From assembly GCA_016703605.1 (NCBI GenBank), contig JADJBU010000007.1, positions 62,001-126,000 of the forward strand: DNA of 64,000 nt, read 5' to 3'. The stretch comes from Candidatus Villigracilis adiacens (GTDB lineage: Bacteria > Chloroflexota > Anaerolineae > Anaerolineales > Villigracilaceae). The position numbers were made by a program, and so were the translations under genes. Positions within the stretch are counted from its first letter, which is position 1; every line of letters begins with the position of its first letter. Positions 6,839 through 14,135 of the stretch are shown here, piece by piece. Under the pieces are notes generated by a model that had not been told where the DNA came from, ran no database searches, and saw only the letters and a list, made by a program, of their open reading frames with translations.

Positions 6839-8365
6839 TTATGCAGGGTTTAAAGATGGCTTAGCCACCTTTTGCACAGCTATTGTACCTTTTTCTTTGA
6901 GGATTCGCTCAGTTGTCAGACGAGCCGAGAGCAGGACGATTGGAAGCCCGGTTCCGGGGTGGGTGGATGCTCCGGTGAAGTACATGTTTTTGTAGGTGGC
7001 GTGACGATTCTGCGGGCGGAGATAACCGACCTGCCAGAAGTTGTGACTCAGCCCGAACGCGGCTCCCTTTTCGAGGTTGAAGCGCTCTTTCCAGACTTTG
7101 GGCTGGTACACGATCTCGAACTTGATATGCCCTTTGAGGTCGGTGACTCCCATCTCTTTGGCGAGGCGGGCAAAGACGGTCTCGCGCGCACGGTCCACCA
7201 GCGCGTCCCAATCCTGCTCACTGCGGGCGTCGAGATGACCGACCGGCACGAGAACGTACAGCGTTTCCTGTCCCTCCGGCGCGGCGGCGGAGTCGGTGCG
7301 GGCGGGCGCGTGGACGTAGAAAGACGGCACTTCGGGCAGGGTGTGATCGTTGAAGATCTGGTCGAACGAAGCCTTGTAATCGCCGCCGAGGAAGACGTTG
7401 TGATGCGCGATCTGCTTGTATTGCTTGTCCACGCCCCAGTAGAACATGATGGTGGAGCAGGTATAAAGTTTTTCGTCTAACTTCTTGGCTTCTTTGGCGT
7501 CGGGCAAAAGTTCTTTGTAAATGTAAGGCAAATCTGCATTGCCAACGAAGATATCCGCGGAATATCTCTTGCCATCCATTGTTTCAGCACCGACGACCTT
7601 CGAACCCTCAACCTGCAACTTTCTCACCGGCGAGTTATACACAAACTTCACGCCCAATTTTTCCGCGACCCTCACCAGCGCCTGAATCCCCGCGTACATA
7701 CCGCCCATCGGATACCAGACTCCTTCCGCCAACTCGGTGTACTGCAAGAGGGAGTAGGTGGCAGGTGCGTCATAGGGACTGAGTCCCAAATACATGTTTT
7801 GGAAGGTGAAGGCGGCTTTCAGGCGTTCGTCTTTGAAGAAGCGTCCCGTGTTGGTGTAGTGCTTCTGCAAGGCTTTGAGGTTGAAGATCAACGGCAGGTT
7901 CTTGAGGCTGAAATATTCGAAGATGTTGTAGAAGTTACGCCCGACGAATTTTTCGACCGATATTTTGTAATGCTTGGCGCCCTCCGCGATGTAGCCGAGG
8001 AAACCGGTAAAGGCGGTCTTGTCCACGGCTTCGAGCTGGGTTTGCATCTTGCCAATATCGGAGGTCAGTTCGAGGCGCAGACCGTCGTCGAAGTGGACTT
8101 TATACGTCGGGTCAATGCGGCGCAAGTCGAGGTGGTCGCTCATCTTTTCGCCGAGAGAGGCAAAGGTCTCCTCCCAAACTTCGGGCATGAGGAAAAGCGT
8201 CGGACCGATGTCGAAGCGGTGTCCGTCGCGGACGATCTGGTTACAGCGTCCACCCGGCGTGGATTCCTTCTCCAGCACGGTCACGTCATATCCATTTTTA
8301 GCGAGGCGGGCGGCGGTGGCGATTCCGCCAATTCCGGCGCCGATCACGAGGGCAGTAGGTTTCAT
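6839..8365 (-). CDS. crtI: Phytoene desaturase (CrtI type)
   Basis: FAD-dependent desaturation of phytoene towards lycopene. 508 residues with the dinucleotide-binding motif GAGIGGIATAARL near residue 8 and EKESTPGGRC after it. The C-terminal FAD/carotenoid-binding block is YFTGASTHPGTGLPIV. The ATG at 8365 has an AAGGAGA site seven bases upstream, favouring it over the ATG two codons earlier. First gene of the light operon; its promoter lies in the palindrome at 8415-8456. A related desaturase of the same family (dehydrosqualene or carotene desaturase) cannot be excluded. Confidence 0.95.
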   Translation of the reverse strand: MKPTALVIGAGIGGIATAARLAKNGYDVTVLEKESTPGGRCNQIVRDGHRFDIGPTLFLMPEVWEETFASLGEKMSDHLDLRRIDPTYKVHFDDGLRLELTSDIGKMQTQLEAVDKTAFTGFLGYIAEGAKHYKISVEKFVGRNFYNIFEYFSLKNLPLIFNLKALQKHYTNTGRFFKDERLKAAFTFQNMYLGLSPYDAPATYSLLQYTELAEGVWYPMGGMYAGIQALVRVAEKLGVKFVYNSPVRKLQVEGSKVVGAETMDGKRYSADIFVGNADLPYIYKELLPDAKEAKKLDEKLYTCSTIMFYWGVDKQYKQIAHHNVFLGGDYKASFDQIFNDHTLPEVPSFYVHAPARTDSAAAPEGQETLYVLVPVGHLDARSEQDWDALVDRARETVFARLAKEMGVTDLKGHIKFEIVYQPKVWKERFNLEKGAAFGLSHNFWQVGYLRPQNRHATYKNMYFTGASTHPGTGLPIVLLSARLTTERILKEKGTIAVQKVAKPSLNPA

Positions 8366-8394
8366 AGGCATTCTCCTTTTCAGTCTGTATTTGT

Positions 8395-8423
8395 ATTGTA
8401 CACATTGTCTATTATTTGTCAAG
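8395..8423 (-). promoter_or_regulatory. Promoter of crtI-carH operon
   Basis: On the minus strand TTGACA (8423-8418) and TACAAT (8400-8395) are separated by 17 bases, a near-consensus sigma-70 promoter. The -35 box is inside the left arm of the shared palindrome. Confidence 0.8.
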
Positions 8424-8456
8424 GTTTTAAAAATATATTTGCAAAACCTTGACAAA
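8415..8456. promoter_or_regulatory. Palindromic operator, probable CarH site
   Basis: TTTGTCAAGGTTTT (8415-8428) and AAAACCTTGACAAA (8443-8456) are a perfect 14-bp inverted repeat around a 14-bp A/T-rich spacer. ATTGTC elements flank both sides (8404-8409 and, inverted, 8460-8465). Each arm contains the -35 box of one divergent promoter, so a protein bound here would block both. Binding by the encoded CarH is inference from position. Confidence 0.75.
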
Positions 8457-8476
8457 TACGACAATATCAGTAAAAT
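8449..8476 (+). promoter_or_regulatory. Promoter of crtB
   Basis: TTGACA (8449-8454), 16-base spacer, TAAAAT (8471-8476). The consensus -35 is inside the right palindrome arm. Confidence 0.78.
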
Positions 8477-8511
8477 ATGAAAAATCGAACAGAGTTGAAA
8501 AGGAGAGACTT

Positions 8512-9462
8512 ATGCAAGCACATGCGAATTGGGAGAACCAACTATTATCCCTGGCGGGACACATTCCGCATCCGTCCACCCGCCCGTTTTTTTCGTATTG
8601 GGCTGGCGACGCCTCGTTACGGCAGGCATATAAGCAGGCAGAGGTCATCACCGCTGCGCATAGCAAATCTTTCCATTTTGCCTCTGGTCTGCTCCCCGAA
8701 GAAAAACGCTCCGCCGTCCGCGCCTTGTACGCCTTCTGCCGCACCGTGGATGACATTGTGGATGAGGTTGAATTAAAGAAGGATCGGGATTTTGAACTGG
8801 ACTACTGGCGCAAAATTGTCGAATCCGCCTCTTCCCCCGCTGACGATTTGGTTGCCTCCGCCTGGGCGGATACCCTCACCCGATACCATATCCCGCGTCA
8901 CTACGCCTTGCAGTTGATAGACGGCGTCGCCCGCGACCTTTCTCAAAGCCGCTACCAGACCTTCGACGACCTCGCCACCTATTGCTACGGCGTCGCCTCC
9001 ACGGTGGGACTGATGAGCATGTACATTGTCGGCTTCAAGAACAATGAGGCTGTGCCATACGCCATCAAACTTGGTGTCGCCTTGCAAATGACCAACATCC
9101 TGCGCGACGTGGGAGAGGATTACCGCAACGGTCGCCTCTACCTGCCGCGTGAAGAACTCGTCACCTACGGCATCCGCGAGGAAGATATTGCCGCAGGTCG
9201 CGTCACCGACAACTGGCGTCAATTCATGAAGTTCCAGATCGAACGCACCCGCCAGCTCTACGAAGAATCCTGGGCGGGCGTCAAACTGCTCGAAAAGGAA
9301 GGTCAACTTGCCATCGGCGCCGCATCCGTTTTCTACAGCGGCATCCTCGATGAAATCGAGAAGAATGATTACGATGTCTTCTCCCGCCGCGCTTCCCTGA
9401 GCGCCATTGGCAAACTCAGCCGCATCCCCGCGTTGTGGCTGAAGGTGAATTCATTGGCATAA
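8512..9462 (+). CDS. crtB: Phytoene synthase
   Basis: Head-to-head condensation of two GGPP to phytoene (squalene/phytoene synthase family). 316 residues with both metal-binding aspartate motifs: VDDIVDE (first) and TNILRDVGEDYRNGRLYLP (second). The start ATG has a GGAGAG site and gives the usual length; upstream in-frame codons lie within the promoter. It diverges from crtI and is the first gene of a plus-strand run with the TspO-like gene. No GGPP synthase or lycopene cyclase is visible in this window. Confidence 0.96.
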   Translation: MQAHANWENQLLSLAGHIPHPSTRPFFSYWAGDASLRQAYKQAEVITAAHSKSFHFASGLLPEEKRSAVRALYAFCRTVDDIVDEVELKKDRDFELDYWRKIVESASSPADDLVASAWADTLTRYHIPRHYALQLIDGVARDLSQSRYQTFDDLATYCYGVASTVGLMSMYIVGFKNNEAVPYAIKLGVALQMTNILRDVGEDYRNGRLYLPREELVTYGIREEDIAAGRVTDNWRQFMKFQIERTRQLYEESWAGVKLLEKEGQLAIGAASVFYSGILDEIEKNDYDVFSRRASLSAIGKLSRIPALWLKVNSLA

Positions 9463-9474
9463 GACAACCTCGCA

Positions 9475-9516
9475 ACTCGTATCTTGTATCTTGTATCTCG
9501 TACCTCAACCCTTGTA
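9475..9516. repeat. Intergenic heptamer tandem repeat, 6 units
   Basis: Six 7-base units with core ACTCGTA/TCTTGTA/TCTCGTA between crtB and the TspO-like gene. The last units are degenerate (CCTCAAC, CCTTGTA). The same units, reverse-complemented, occur in phrB at 2117-2137. Confidence 0.8.
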
Positions 9517-9536
9517 ACCCCGAAAGGACTCCCGCA

Positions 9537-10307
9537 ATGAAAGACACCCTGCGTCAATTTGCAAATCTGCTCTCCGTCCTCCTCGCCCTGACGGTCAACA
9601 TCCTCGCCTCGACCCTGCCGCTCAACGGACAGAACACCGGCGAAATCTCGGACCGCTTTCAGGTTTATTTTGTCCCTGCCGGGTACGTCTTCGCTATTTG
9701 GGGCATCATCTACGTCGGTTGGATCGCGTTCACGATATTCCAATTCCGCGCCGACCAAAAGGAAAGTCCCCGCCTGCGCCGGCTCGGCTATCTCTTCGCC
9801 CTCAGCGGAATCGCCAACGCCGCCTGGCTTTTCTGCTGGCACTACAATCTCTTCGGCTTGAGCGTGCTGGTCATGCTTGCGCTGTTGGGCTTGCTCATCG
9901 CCAGTTACCTGAGATTGAATATAAATCGCGATTCGGTTTCCCGCGCCGAACGCTGGTCAGTGGATATTCCGTTCAGTGTTTACCTCGGCTGGATCACCGT
10001 CGCCACCGTCGCCAACGTCACAGACTGGCTGTATCTCATCGAATGGAACGGCTTCGGAATCGCCCCCCAAACCTGGGCTGTTATCATGCTCGCGATTGCC
10101 TCCATACTTGGCATCGCGATGGCAATCACTCGCAGGGATGTTGCTTTTCTCGCCGTGCTGGTCTGGTCGTTTATCGGCATTGCCGTCAAGCAATCCTCCG
10201 AGCCGCTGATCGTCGCATCCGCGTGGGTCGCCGCCGCGCTCATGGCTGGCTTGATCGTTCTCAGCCTGTTACGCAAACCTTTTGTCTTGCAGGCGAGTAC
10301 TTTGTAA
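9537..10307 (+). CDS. TspO/MBR-related tryptophan-rich membrane protein
   Basis: 256 residues with about seven transmembrane helices. Characteristic TspO segments are present: FAIWGIIYVGW, then SGIANAAWLFCWHYN. It is longer than classical five-helix TspO (about 160 residues) and belongs to the extended tryptophan-rich sensory protein group. TspO proteins bind porphyrins and heme; in Rhodobacter TspO modulates carotenoid and bacteriochlorophyll genes. That fits its place behind crtB, but function here is inference. The ATG at 9537 follows an AAAGGA site. Confidence 0.85.
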   Translation: MKDTLRQFANLLSVLLALTVNILASTLPLNGQNTGEISDRFQVYFVPAGYVFAIWGIIYVGWIAFTIFQFRADQKESPRLRRLGYLFALSGIANAAWLFCWHYNLFGLSVLVMLALLGLLIASYLRLNINRDSVSRAERWSVDIPFSVYLGWITVATVANVTDWLYLIEWNGFGIAPQTWAVIMLAIASILGIAMAITRRDVAFLAVLVWSFIGIAVKQSSEPLIVASAWVAAALMAGLIVLSLLRKPFVLQASTL

Positions 10308-10340
10308 CTCTTGTTGATATATGCAAACTACGCAAAAAGC

Positions 10341-10362
10341 AGCGCGAGATTAATCCCGCGCT
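10341..10362. terminator. Palindrome after the TspO-like gene
   Basis: AGCGCGAGATT and AATCCCGCGCT form a continuous 22-bp inverted repeat with one mismatched pair, followed by a short T-rich stretch. It could terminate the crtB transcript; the weak U-tract makes this uncertain. Confidence 0.35.
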
Positions 10363-10370
10363 GGTTTTGA

Positions 10371-10376
10371 TATACT
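10371..10376 (+). promoter_or_regulatory. -10 box (TATACT) of a leaderless-type start
   Basis: TATACT lies seven bases before the GTG start at 10384, so transcription would begin at or next to the start codon. No Shine-Dalgarno is visible. Confidence 0.5.
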
Positions 10377-10383
10377 TGCGACC

Positions 10384-11088
10384 GTGAAGAAATTTGTAAT
10401 TCTGTTTTGCCTGATTCTGATCAGTTGCGCGACCGTCCCAGACCCCGCGCCGGAGAGTTCAATGTCCCTTCGATACCTTGCTTTAGGCGATTCCTACACC
10501 ATCGGCGAAAGCGTGGCGGAAGCCGAACGCTTTCCAAATCAACTTGCGGGAATGCTTGCAAATGAAGGCTTGACCGTCGAGGTGAAAATCATCGCCCGCA
10601 CCGGCTGGACGACGGACGAACTTTGGGATGGAATCCAAAAGGAAACGCTTTCGCCGCCATATGACATGGTCTCGCTGCTGATCGGCGTCAACAACCAGTA
10701 TCGCGGACGGGACATCGAAGAATACCGCGAAGGCTTTGTCTTTTTGCTCAATAAAGCCATCGAATACGCCGGGGGAGACCCGCAGCGCGTCATTGTCTTT
10801 TCCATCCCCGATTGGGGCGTGACTCCCTTTGCGGCTGGACGGGACGCTTCGCAAATCGCAGGCGAGATAGACGCGTTCAACCAAGTCAATTTGGAAGAAG
10901 CCCAAGAAACAGGCGCGCATTATGTGGATGTGACGCCTGTTTCGCGCCAGGCCAAAGACGACCCAAGCCTGATCGCTACAGACGGATTGCACCCCTCCAG
11001 CAAAATGTATGCCGAATGGGCAAGGTCCGCGCTGCCGATTGCGTTAGACTTCATGAATAAGCAGCCGCAGAGACACAGAGAACACTGA
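10384..11088 (+). CDS. SGNH/GDSL-hydrolase lipoprotein
   Basis: 234 residues starting at GTG. A signal peptide ends in the lipobox LISC, so the protein should be a lipid-anchored esterase or lipase. SGNH blocks are present: GDSYT (catalytic Ser), GVNNQ (block III) and DGLHPS (catalytic Asp/His). The substrate is unknown; GDSL enzymes act on acyl esters or deacetylate glycans. The last residues (PQRHREH) and the stop are encoded by a nonamer repeat (11067-11123), so the C-terminus was probably replaced by repeat insertion. Confidence 0.88.
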   Translation: MKKFVILFCLILISCATVPDPAPESSMSLRYLALGDSYTIGESVAEAERFPNQLAGMLANEGLTVEVKIIARTGWTTDELWDGIQKETLSPPYDMVSLLIGVNNQYRGRDIEEYREGFVFLLNKAIEYAGGDPQRVIVFSIPDWGVTPFAAGRDASQIAGEIDAFNQVNLEEAQETGAHYVDVTPVSRQAKDDPSLIATDGLHPSSKMYAEWARSALPIALDFMNKQPQRHREH

Positions 11089-11123
11089 GAAAAAACCTCT
11101 GAGAACTCTGTGATCTCTGTGGC
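11067..11123. repeat. Nonamer tandem repeat overlapping a gene end
   Basis: Three 9-base CAGAGAACA-type units followed by three CTCTGTGAT-type units in inverted orientation (CTCTGAGAA, CTCTGTGAT, CTCTGTGGC). The first half contains the stop codon of the SGNH hydrolase. The CCACAGAGA/TCTCTGTGG core recurs inside the elements at 14136-14404 and 47659-47796. Confidence 0.65.
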
Positions 11124-11197
11124 AAAAACGACTTTTGCAAGAGGACAATCAAGCATCTTGAAGTAGAATCCCCTCATCACTCAAAATTGGAGAACCA

Positions 11198-11602
11198 ATG
11201 CCTCAGATCAAAGCCATCAACCACGTCGCCGTCGTCGTCGAGGATATGGAAAAATCACTTGCGTTCTGGCGCGACGCGCTTGGGATTCAACTGCACGAAC
11301 TGCGCGATGTCCCCGCCGAGAAATCACAGGTGGCATTCCTGCCATTGGCTGGCGCGGAAGTGGAACTGGTCATGCCGACCACGGATGATTCCGGCATCGC
11401 CAAATATCTCGCCAAACACGGACAGGGGATGCACCACCTCTGTCTCGAAGTGGATGATATTGAAGGCATGATGGCGCAATTGAAAGCGAAGGACATTCGC
11501 CTCATCAATGAAGAGCCGCGCACAGCCGCCGATGGCAAGAAGTATGCCTTCATCCACCCCGAATCCACCGGCGGCGTGCTGGTCGAGTTGTATCAAATCT
11601 AA
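11198..11602 (+). CDS. mce: Methylmalonyl-CoA epimerase (VOC family)
   Basis: Interconverts the R and S forms of methylmalonyl-CoA. 134 residues, full length, with two beta-alpha-beta3 glyoxalase-fold modules. Metal ligands are recognisable: H in INHVAVVV (residue 8), H in GMHHLCLEV and the C-terminal E in VELYQI. A GGAG site precedes the ATG. It links to the propionyl-CoA carboxylase genes near 50-54 kb. tilS begins at the base after its stop. Confidence 0.92.
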   Translation: MPQIKAINHVAVVVEDMEKSLAFWRDALGIQLHELRDVPAEKSQVAFLPLAGAEVELVMPTTDDSGIAKYLAKHGQGMHHLCLEVDDIEGMMAQLKAKDIRLINEEPRTAADGKKYAFIHPESTGGVLVELYQI

Positions 11603-13051
11603 ATGTTGGAAAACCTTGAGACAATCCTCGAATATGAATGTGGTCTTGTAAAAGACCGTCTGACCGTCGTTGGCGTGTCCGGCGGACCTGACAGTCTGTG
11701 TTTGATGGAATCCATGCGGATGGCGGGGTATCCGTTGATTATCGGATACTTCGATCACAAACTCCGCCCTGAATCTGCCTCCGATGCGCGAAAGGTGGAA
11801 AAAACAGCCGGGCGGCTCATGCTCCCCTGTGTCATCGACGGCGCGGATGTGCGGGTCTACGCCGCTGAAAAGAAAATGTCCATTGAGGAGGCGGCGCGAA
11901 CGCTGCGTTACCGCTTTCTCTTCGACCTTGCCCGCCGTCAAAAAGCCCAGGCAGTGGCGGTCGGGCACACAGCGGACGATCAGGTCGAAACCGTTTTGAT
12001 GCATTTTTTGCGCGGCAGCGGCATCTCCGGCTTGAAAGGCATGTCGCATCGCTCGATCATCAAATCCTTCGACCCCGACATCCCCGTCGTCCGCCCGCTC
12101 CTTGATGCCTGGCGCGAGGAAACCGTCCTGTTTTGCGCGGTGAACGGCATCCGCCCGGTTCATGACATAACCAACGATTCGATTAATTTTCAGCGCAATC
12201 GCATCCGCCATTTGTTGATTCCCACTCTTGAGACTTACAATCCAAAATTCCGCGAAACGGTCCTGCGCATGTCGTATTCATTGAAGGGCGATTTTGCCTT
12301 TGTAATGGAAACCCTCGAACATGCCTGGGGCGAGGTGGTGGTTTCCGCCACCGAGGAGATCGTCACCTTCGACCTGCCGCGTCTGACCTCCCAGCCGCCC
12401 GGTTTACAGCGCAATTTGATCCGTCATGCCATGCAGACTCTTCATGCCGGGGTTGATATTGGCTATCAAACCCTGAGGCGCGCCGAAGACTTTCTTAACT
12501 CAACCACATCCGGAACCGGGCTGGACTTGAAAGCGGGGATGCGGCTGCACCGTGAGGCGGAGTTGCTCCACGTCTGCGCCCCTCATGCCGAACTGCCATT
12601 TGACCGCTGGCCCCAGTTGCCCGGCGTCTCGCCAATCCCGATTGGCGTCGGCGAACAAACCTCCCTGGCTGGCGGGTGGCGGGTCGCAAGCGAAACCTGG
12701 CGGCTGTCGGACCTGGCGATGGAGCAATCTGAAGAGAACGAAGACCCGTTCCAGGTCTGGCTGGATGCGGATGAATTGCCGGAGCAGTTCGATCTCAGGG
12801 CGCGGCGTCAGGGCGATCACTTTTCCCCGCTGGGTATGGACGGGCATTCCCAAAAACTTTCCGACTTTTTCGTCAATGAAAAACTTCCGCAGCGCGCACG
12901 CGACCGCTGGCCCCTTTTGTGCGCGGGGGAGGAGATCGTTTGGGTTCCTGGATTCCGCCCGGCGCATCGTCATCGCTTGAAGGAATCGACGAAGCGGGTG
13001 GTGTATTTTTCAGTGCAGCCCCCCGAGAAGGACGAACATCCCCGTCCGTGA
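11603..13051 (+). CDS. tilS: tRNA(Ile)-lysidine synthetase
   Basis: Converts the wobble C34 of AUA-decoding tRNA(Ile) to lysidine with ATP. 482 residues: PP-loop SGGPDS (about 26-31), FDHKLRPES, ARTLRYRF and GHTADDQVET in the N-terminal ATPase domain, then the TilS C-terminal domain with RRQGDHFSPLGM and SDFFVNEKLP. The ATG follows the mce stop directly, so it is probably co-transcribed. The final codons form the ascending arm of the terminator at 13035-13067. Confidence 0.95.
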   Translation: MLENLETILEYECGLVKDRLTVVGVSGGPDSLCLMESMRMAGYPLIIGYFDHKLRPESASDARKVEKTAGRLMLPCVIDGADVRVYAAEKKMSIEEAARTLRYRFLFDLARRQKAQAVAVGHTADDQVETVLMHFLRGSGISGLKGMSHRSIIKSFDPDIPVVRPLLDAWREETVLFCAVNGIRPVHDITNDSINFQRNRIRHLLIPTLETYNPKFRETVLRMSYSLKGDFAFVMETLEHAWGEVVVSATEEIVTFDLPRLTSQPPGLQRNLIRHAMQTLHAGVDIGYQTLRRAEDFLNSTTSGTGLDLKAGMRLHREAELLHVCAPHAELPFDRWPQLPGVSPIPIGVGEQTSLAGGWRVASETWRLSDLAMEQSEENEDPFQVWLDADELPEQFDLRARRQGDHFSPLGMDGHSQKLSDFFVNEKLPQRARDRWPLLCAGEEIVWVPGFRPAHRHRLKESTKRVVYFSVQPPEKDEHPRP

Positions 13052-13067
13052 TGGGCGGGGATGTTTT
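13035..13067 (+). terminator. Intrinsic terminator of tilS
   Basis: AACATCCCCG (13035-13044) pairs perfectly with CGGGGATGTT (13056-13065) and is followed by TT. The stem starts inside the last tilS codons. It may also end the convergent minus-strand gene. Confidence 0.75.
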
Positions 13068-13070
13068 CCC

Positions 13071-13119
13071 AAAAAAAAAAACAGGGAAAAAAAGGGGGGG
13101 GGGGGGGAGAAGGGGGGGG
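13071..13119. other. Homopolymer tract, possible assembly artefact
   Basis: 11 A (13071-13081), then A-rich sequence, 14 consecutive G (13094-13107) and another 8 G (13112-13119). Nothing else in the window looks like this; it lies between two convergent genes. Confidence 0.8.
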
Positions 13120-13138
13120 CGACATCGGCCTGCGTACA

Positions 13139-14041
13139 TCAAGTTTTGACTTCGCCATTCAACTGTTTCAGTTTGATGAACAACTCGCGCCACTGGATCT
13201 TGGAAACGCCCAGTTTTTGGCGGACCTTGTCCGGCTCGATGCCGCTTTGATAATCGCGCAGGGCGCATGTCCAGCGGCACATATCGAAGGATAGATGCTT
13301 GGTCAACCCGGCTTCTTCGCCCACATCTTCCAGCAGGTACTCCAACCGGCGCGGAGACCAGGGAAACGCCTGGTCAACCGGTTTATATTGCGCGAGATAC
13401 TCGTTGTAGGCGGCGACCCAGTCATCCGTCAATTCGATCTTGCGCTCCTTGTAGCGGTTGGCGGGGCTGGCATAGCGGACGAAAAGATACGGACCCTCCT
13501 TCCCATCCAGTTCAAAATGGTTGACATGAATCCCCAGGCATTCGCTTTTTTTGATCGCGGTATTCAGCAGCAGCGCGACCAGCGCATACGGACGGGCATC
13601 CGCCTTCTTGGCGCGGCGGTGACGGTCGGCGGCAAGCAGCACAGATTCGTGTTCGTCGTCCGTCAGCACCTGCGGGATTGGGCTGATCGCTGAACGCTGC
13701 GCCACTTTTTCCGCCGGGTCCATGCTGACCGCGCCATGCTGGTGAAGCCAGCGGAAGAACGACTTTACCGAAGTGATGCGCCGCGACAGCGTCTTTGGAC
13801 TGCAAGCCACCCCGCGTCCCTTTTCCATCCACTCGAAAAATTTATTGAGATCGTCTGTGGTCACCGCGCCAATCGATTGATCGGGGGGCAGGTACTGGGT
13901 CAGCAGGCGCGTGTCTGAGAGAAATGCTTTAACCGTATTGGGCGAGCGTCCCTGGTCGTAGAGAAACATCTCCCAGCCGTTGATCGCGGCGGGCAGGAGG
14001 GTTTTCGAGCCGATATGAGCCGGTGCGGAAGTTTTTGCCAT
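13139..14041 (-). CDS. Tyrosine-recombinase-fold protein, catalytically degenerate
   Basis: 300 residues. The N-terminal half has a SAM-like core-binding domain (INGWEMFLYDQGRSPNTVKA ... SFFRWL), as in XerC/XerD. The C-terminal half aligns with the catalytic domain, but the box-I Arg is Lys (NTAIKKSECLGI for TGLRxSEL), the box-II His is Asp (DMCRWT for HxLRHT), the GH motif is GV (KLGVS) and the nucleophilic Tyr is replaced near IQWRELF. Only the box-II Arg remains. DNA binding is likely, strand exchange unlikely. Solitary gene, no att-like repeats seen. Confidence 0.82.
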   Translation of the reverse strand: MAKTSAPAHIGSKTLLPAAINGWEMFLYDQGRSPNTVKAFLSDTRLLTQYLPPDQSIGAVTTDDLNKFFEWMEKGRGVACSPKTLSRRITSVKSFFRWLHQHGAVSMDPAEKVAQRSAISPIPQVLTDDEHESVLLAADRHRRAKKADARPYALVALLLNTAIKKSECLGIHVNHFELDGKEGPYLFVRYASPANRYKERKIELTDDWVAAYNEYLAQYKPVDQAFPWSPRRLEYLLEDVGEEAGLTKHLSFDMCRWTCALRDYQSGIEPDKVRQKLGVSKIQWRELFIKLKQLNGEVKT

Positions 14042-14135
14042 AAGAAATCCCTTGCGTGTAGTCTTGCGTATAGTTTAGCGAATTTGGAAGGGCTTGTCAA
14101 CTGGCAGAATCCACGAAAATTGAGAACAGCGCCTT
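14042..14135. other. Intergenic upstream of recombinase-like gene
   Basis: First part of a 362-base gene-free stretch (14042-14403). It holds the leader of the recombinase-like gene on the minus strand, with a TATAGT-like -10 on the minus strand near 14070. The rest of the gap is filled by the nested elements listed next. Confidence 0.4.

Noticed and set aside
8391..8423. TTGT elements as a classical 11-bp CarH direct-repeat operator
   Set aside because: Only one pair has 11-base spacing; neighbours are 9 apart. The inverted repeat is the stronger signal.
9475..9516. Tandem repeats as a CRISPR array
   Set aside because: Units are 7 bases without spacers; no repeat-spacer pattern or cas gene in the window.
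13094..13119. G-quadruplex regulatory site
   Set aside because: Possible in principle, but a single homopolymer next to poly-A in a convergent gap is more likely an artefact; not claimed.
13139..14041. Integrase marking a prophage or integrative element
   Set aside because: Catalytic residues are missing, no phage or conjugation genes and no att-like direct repeats flank it.
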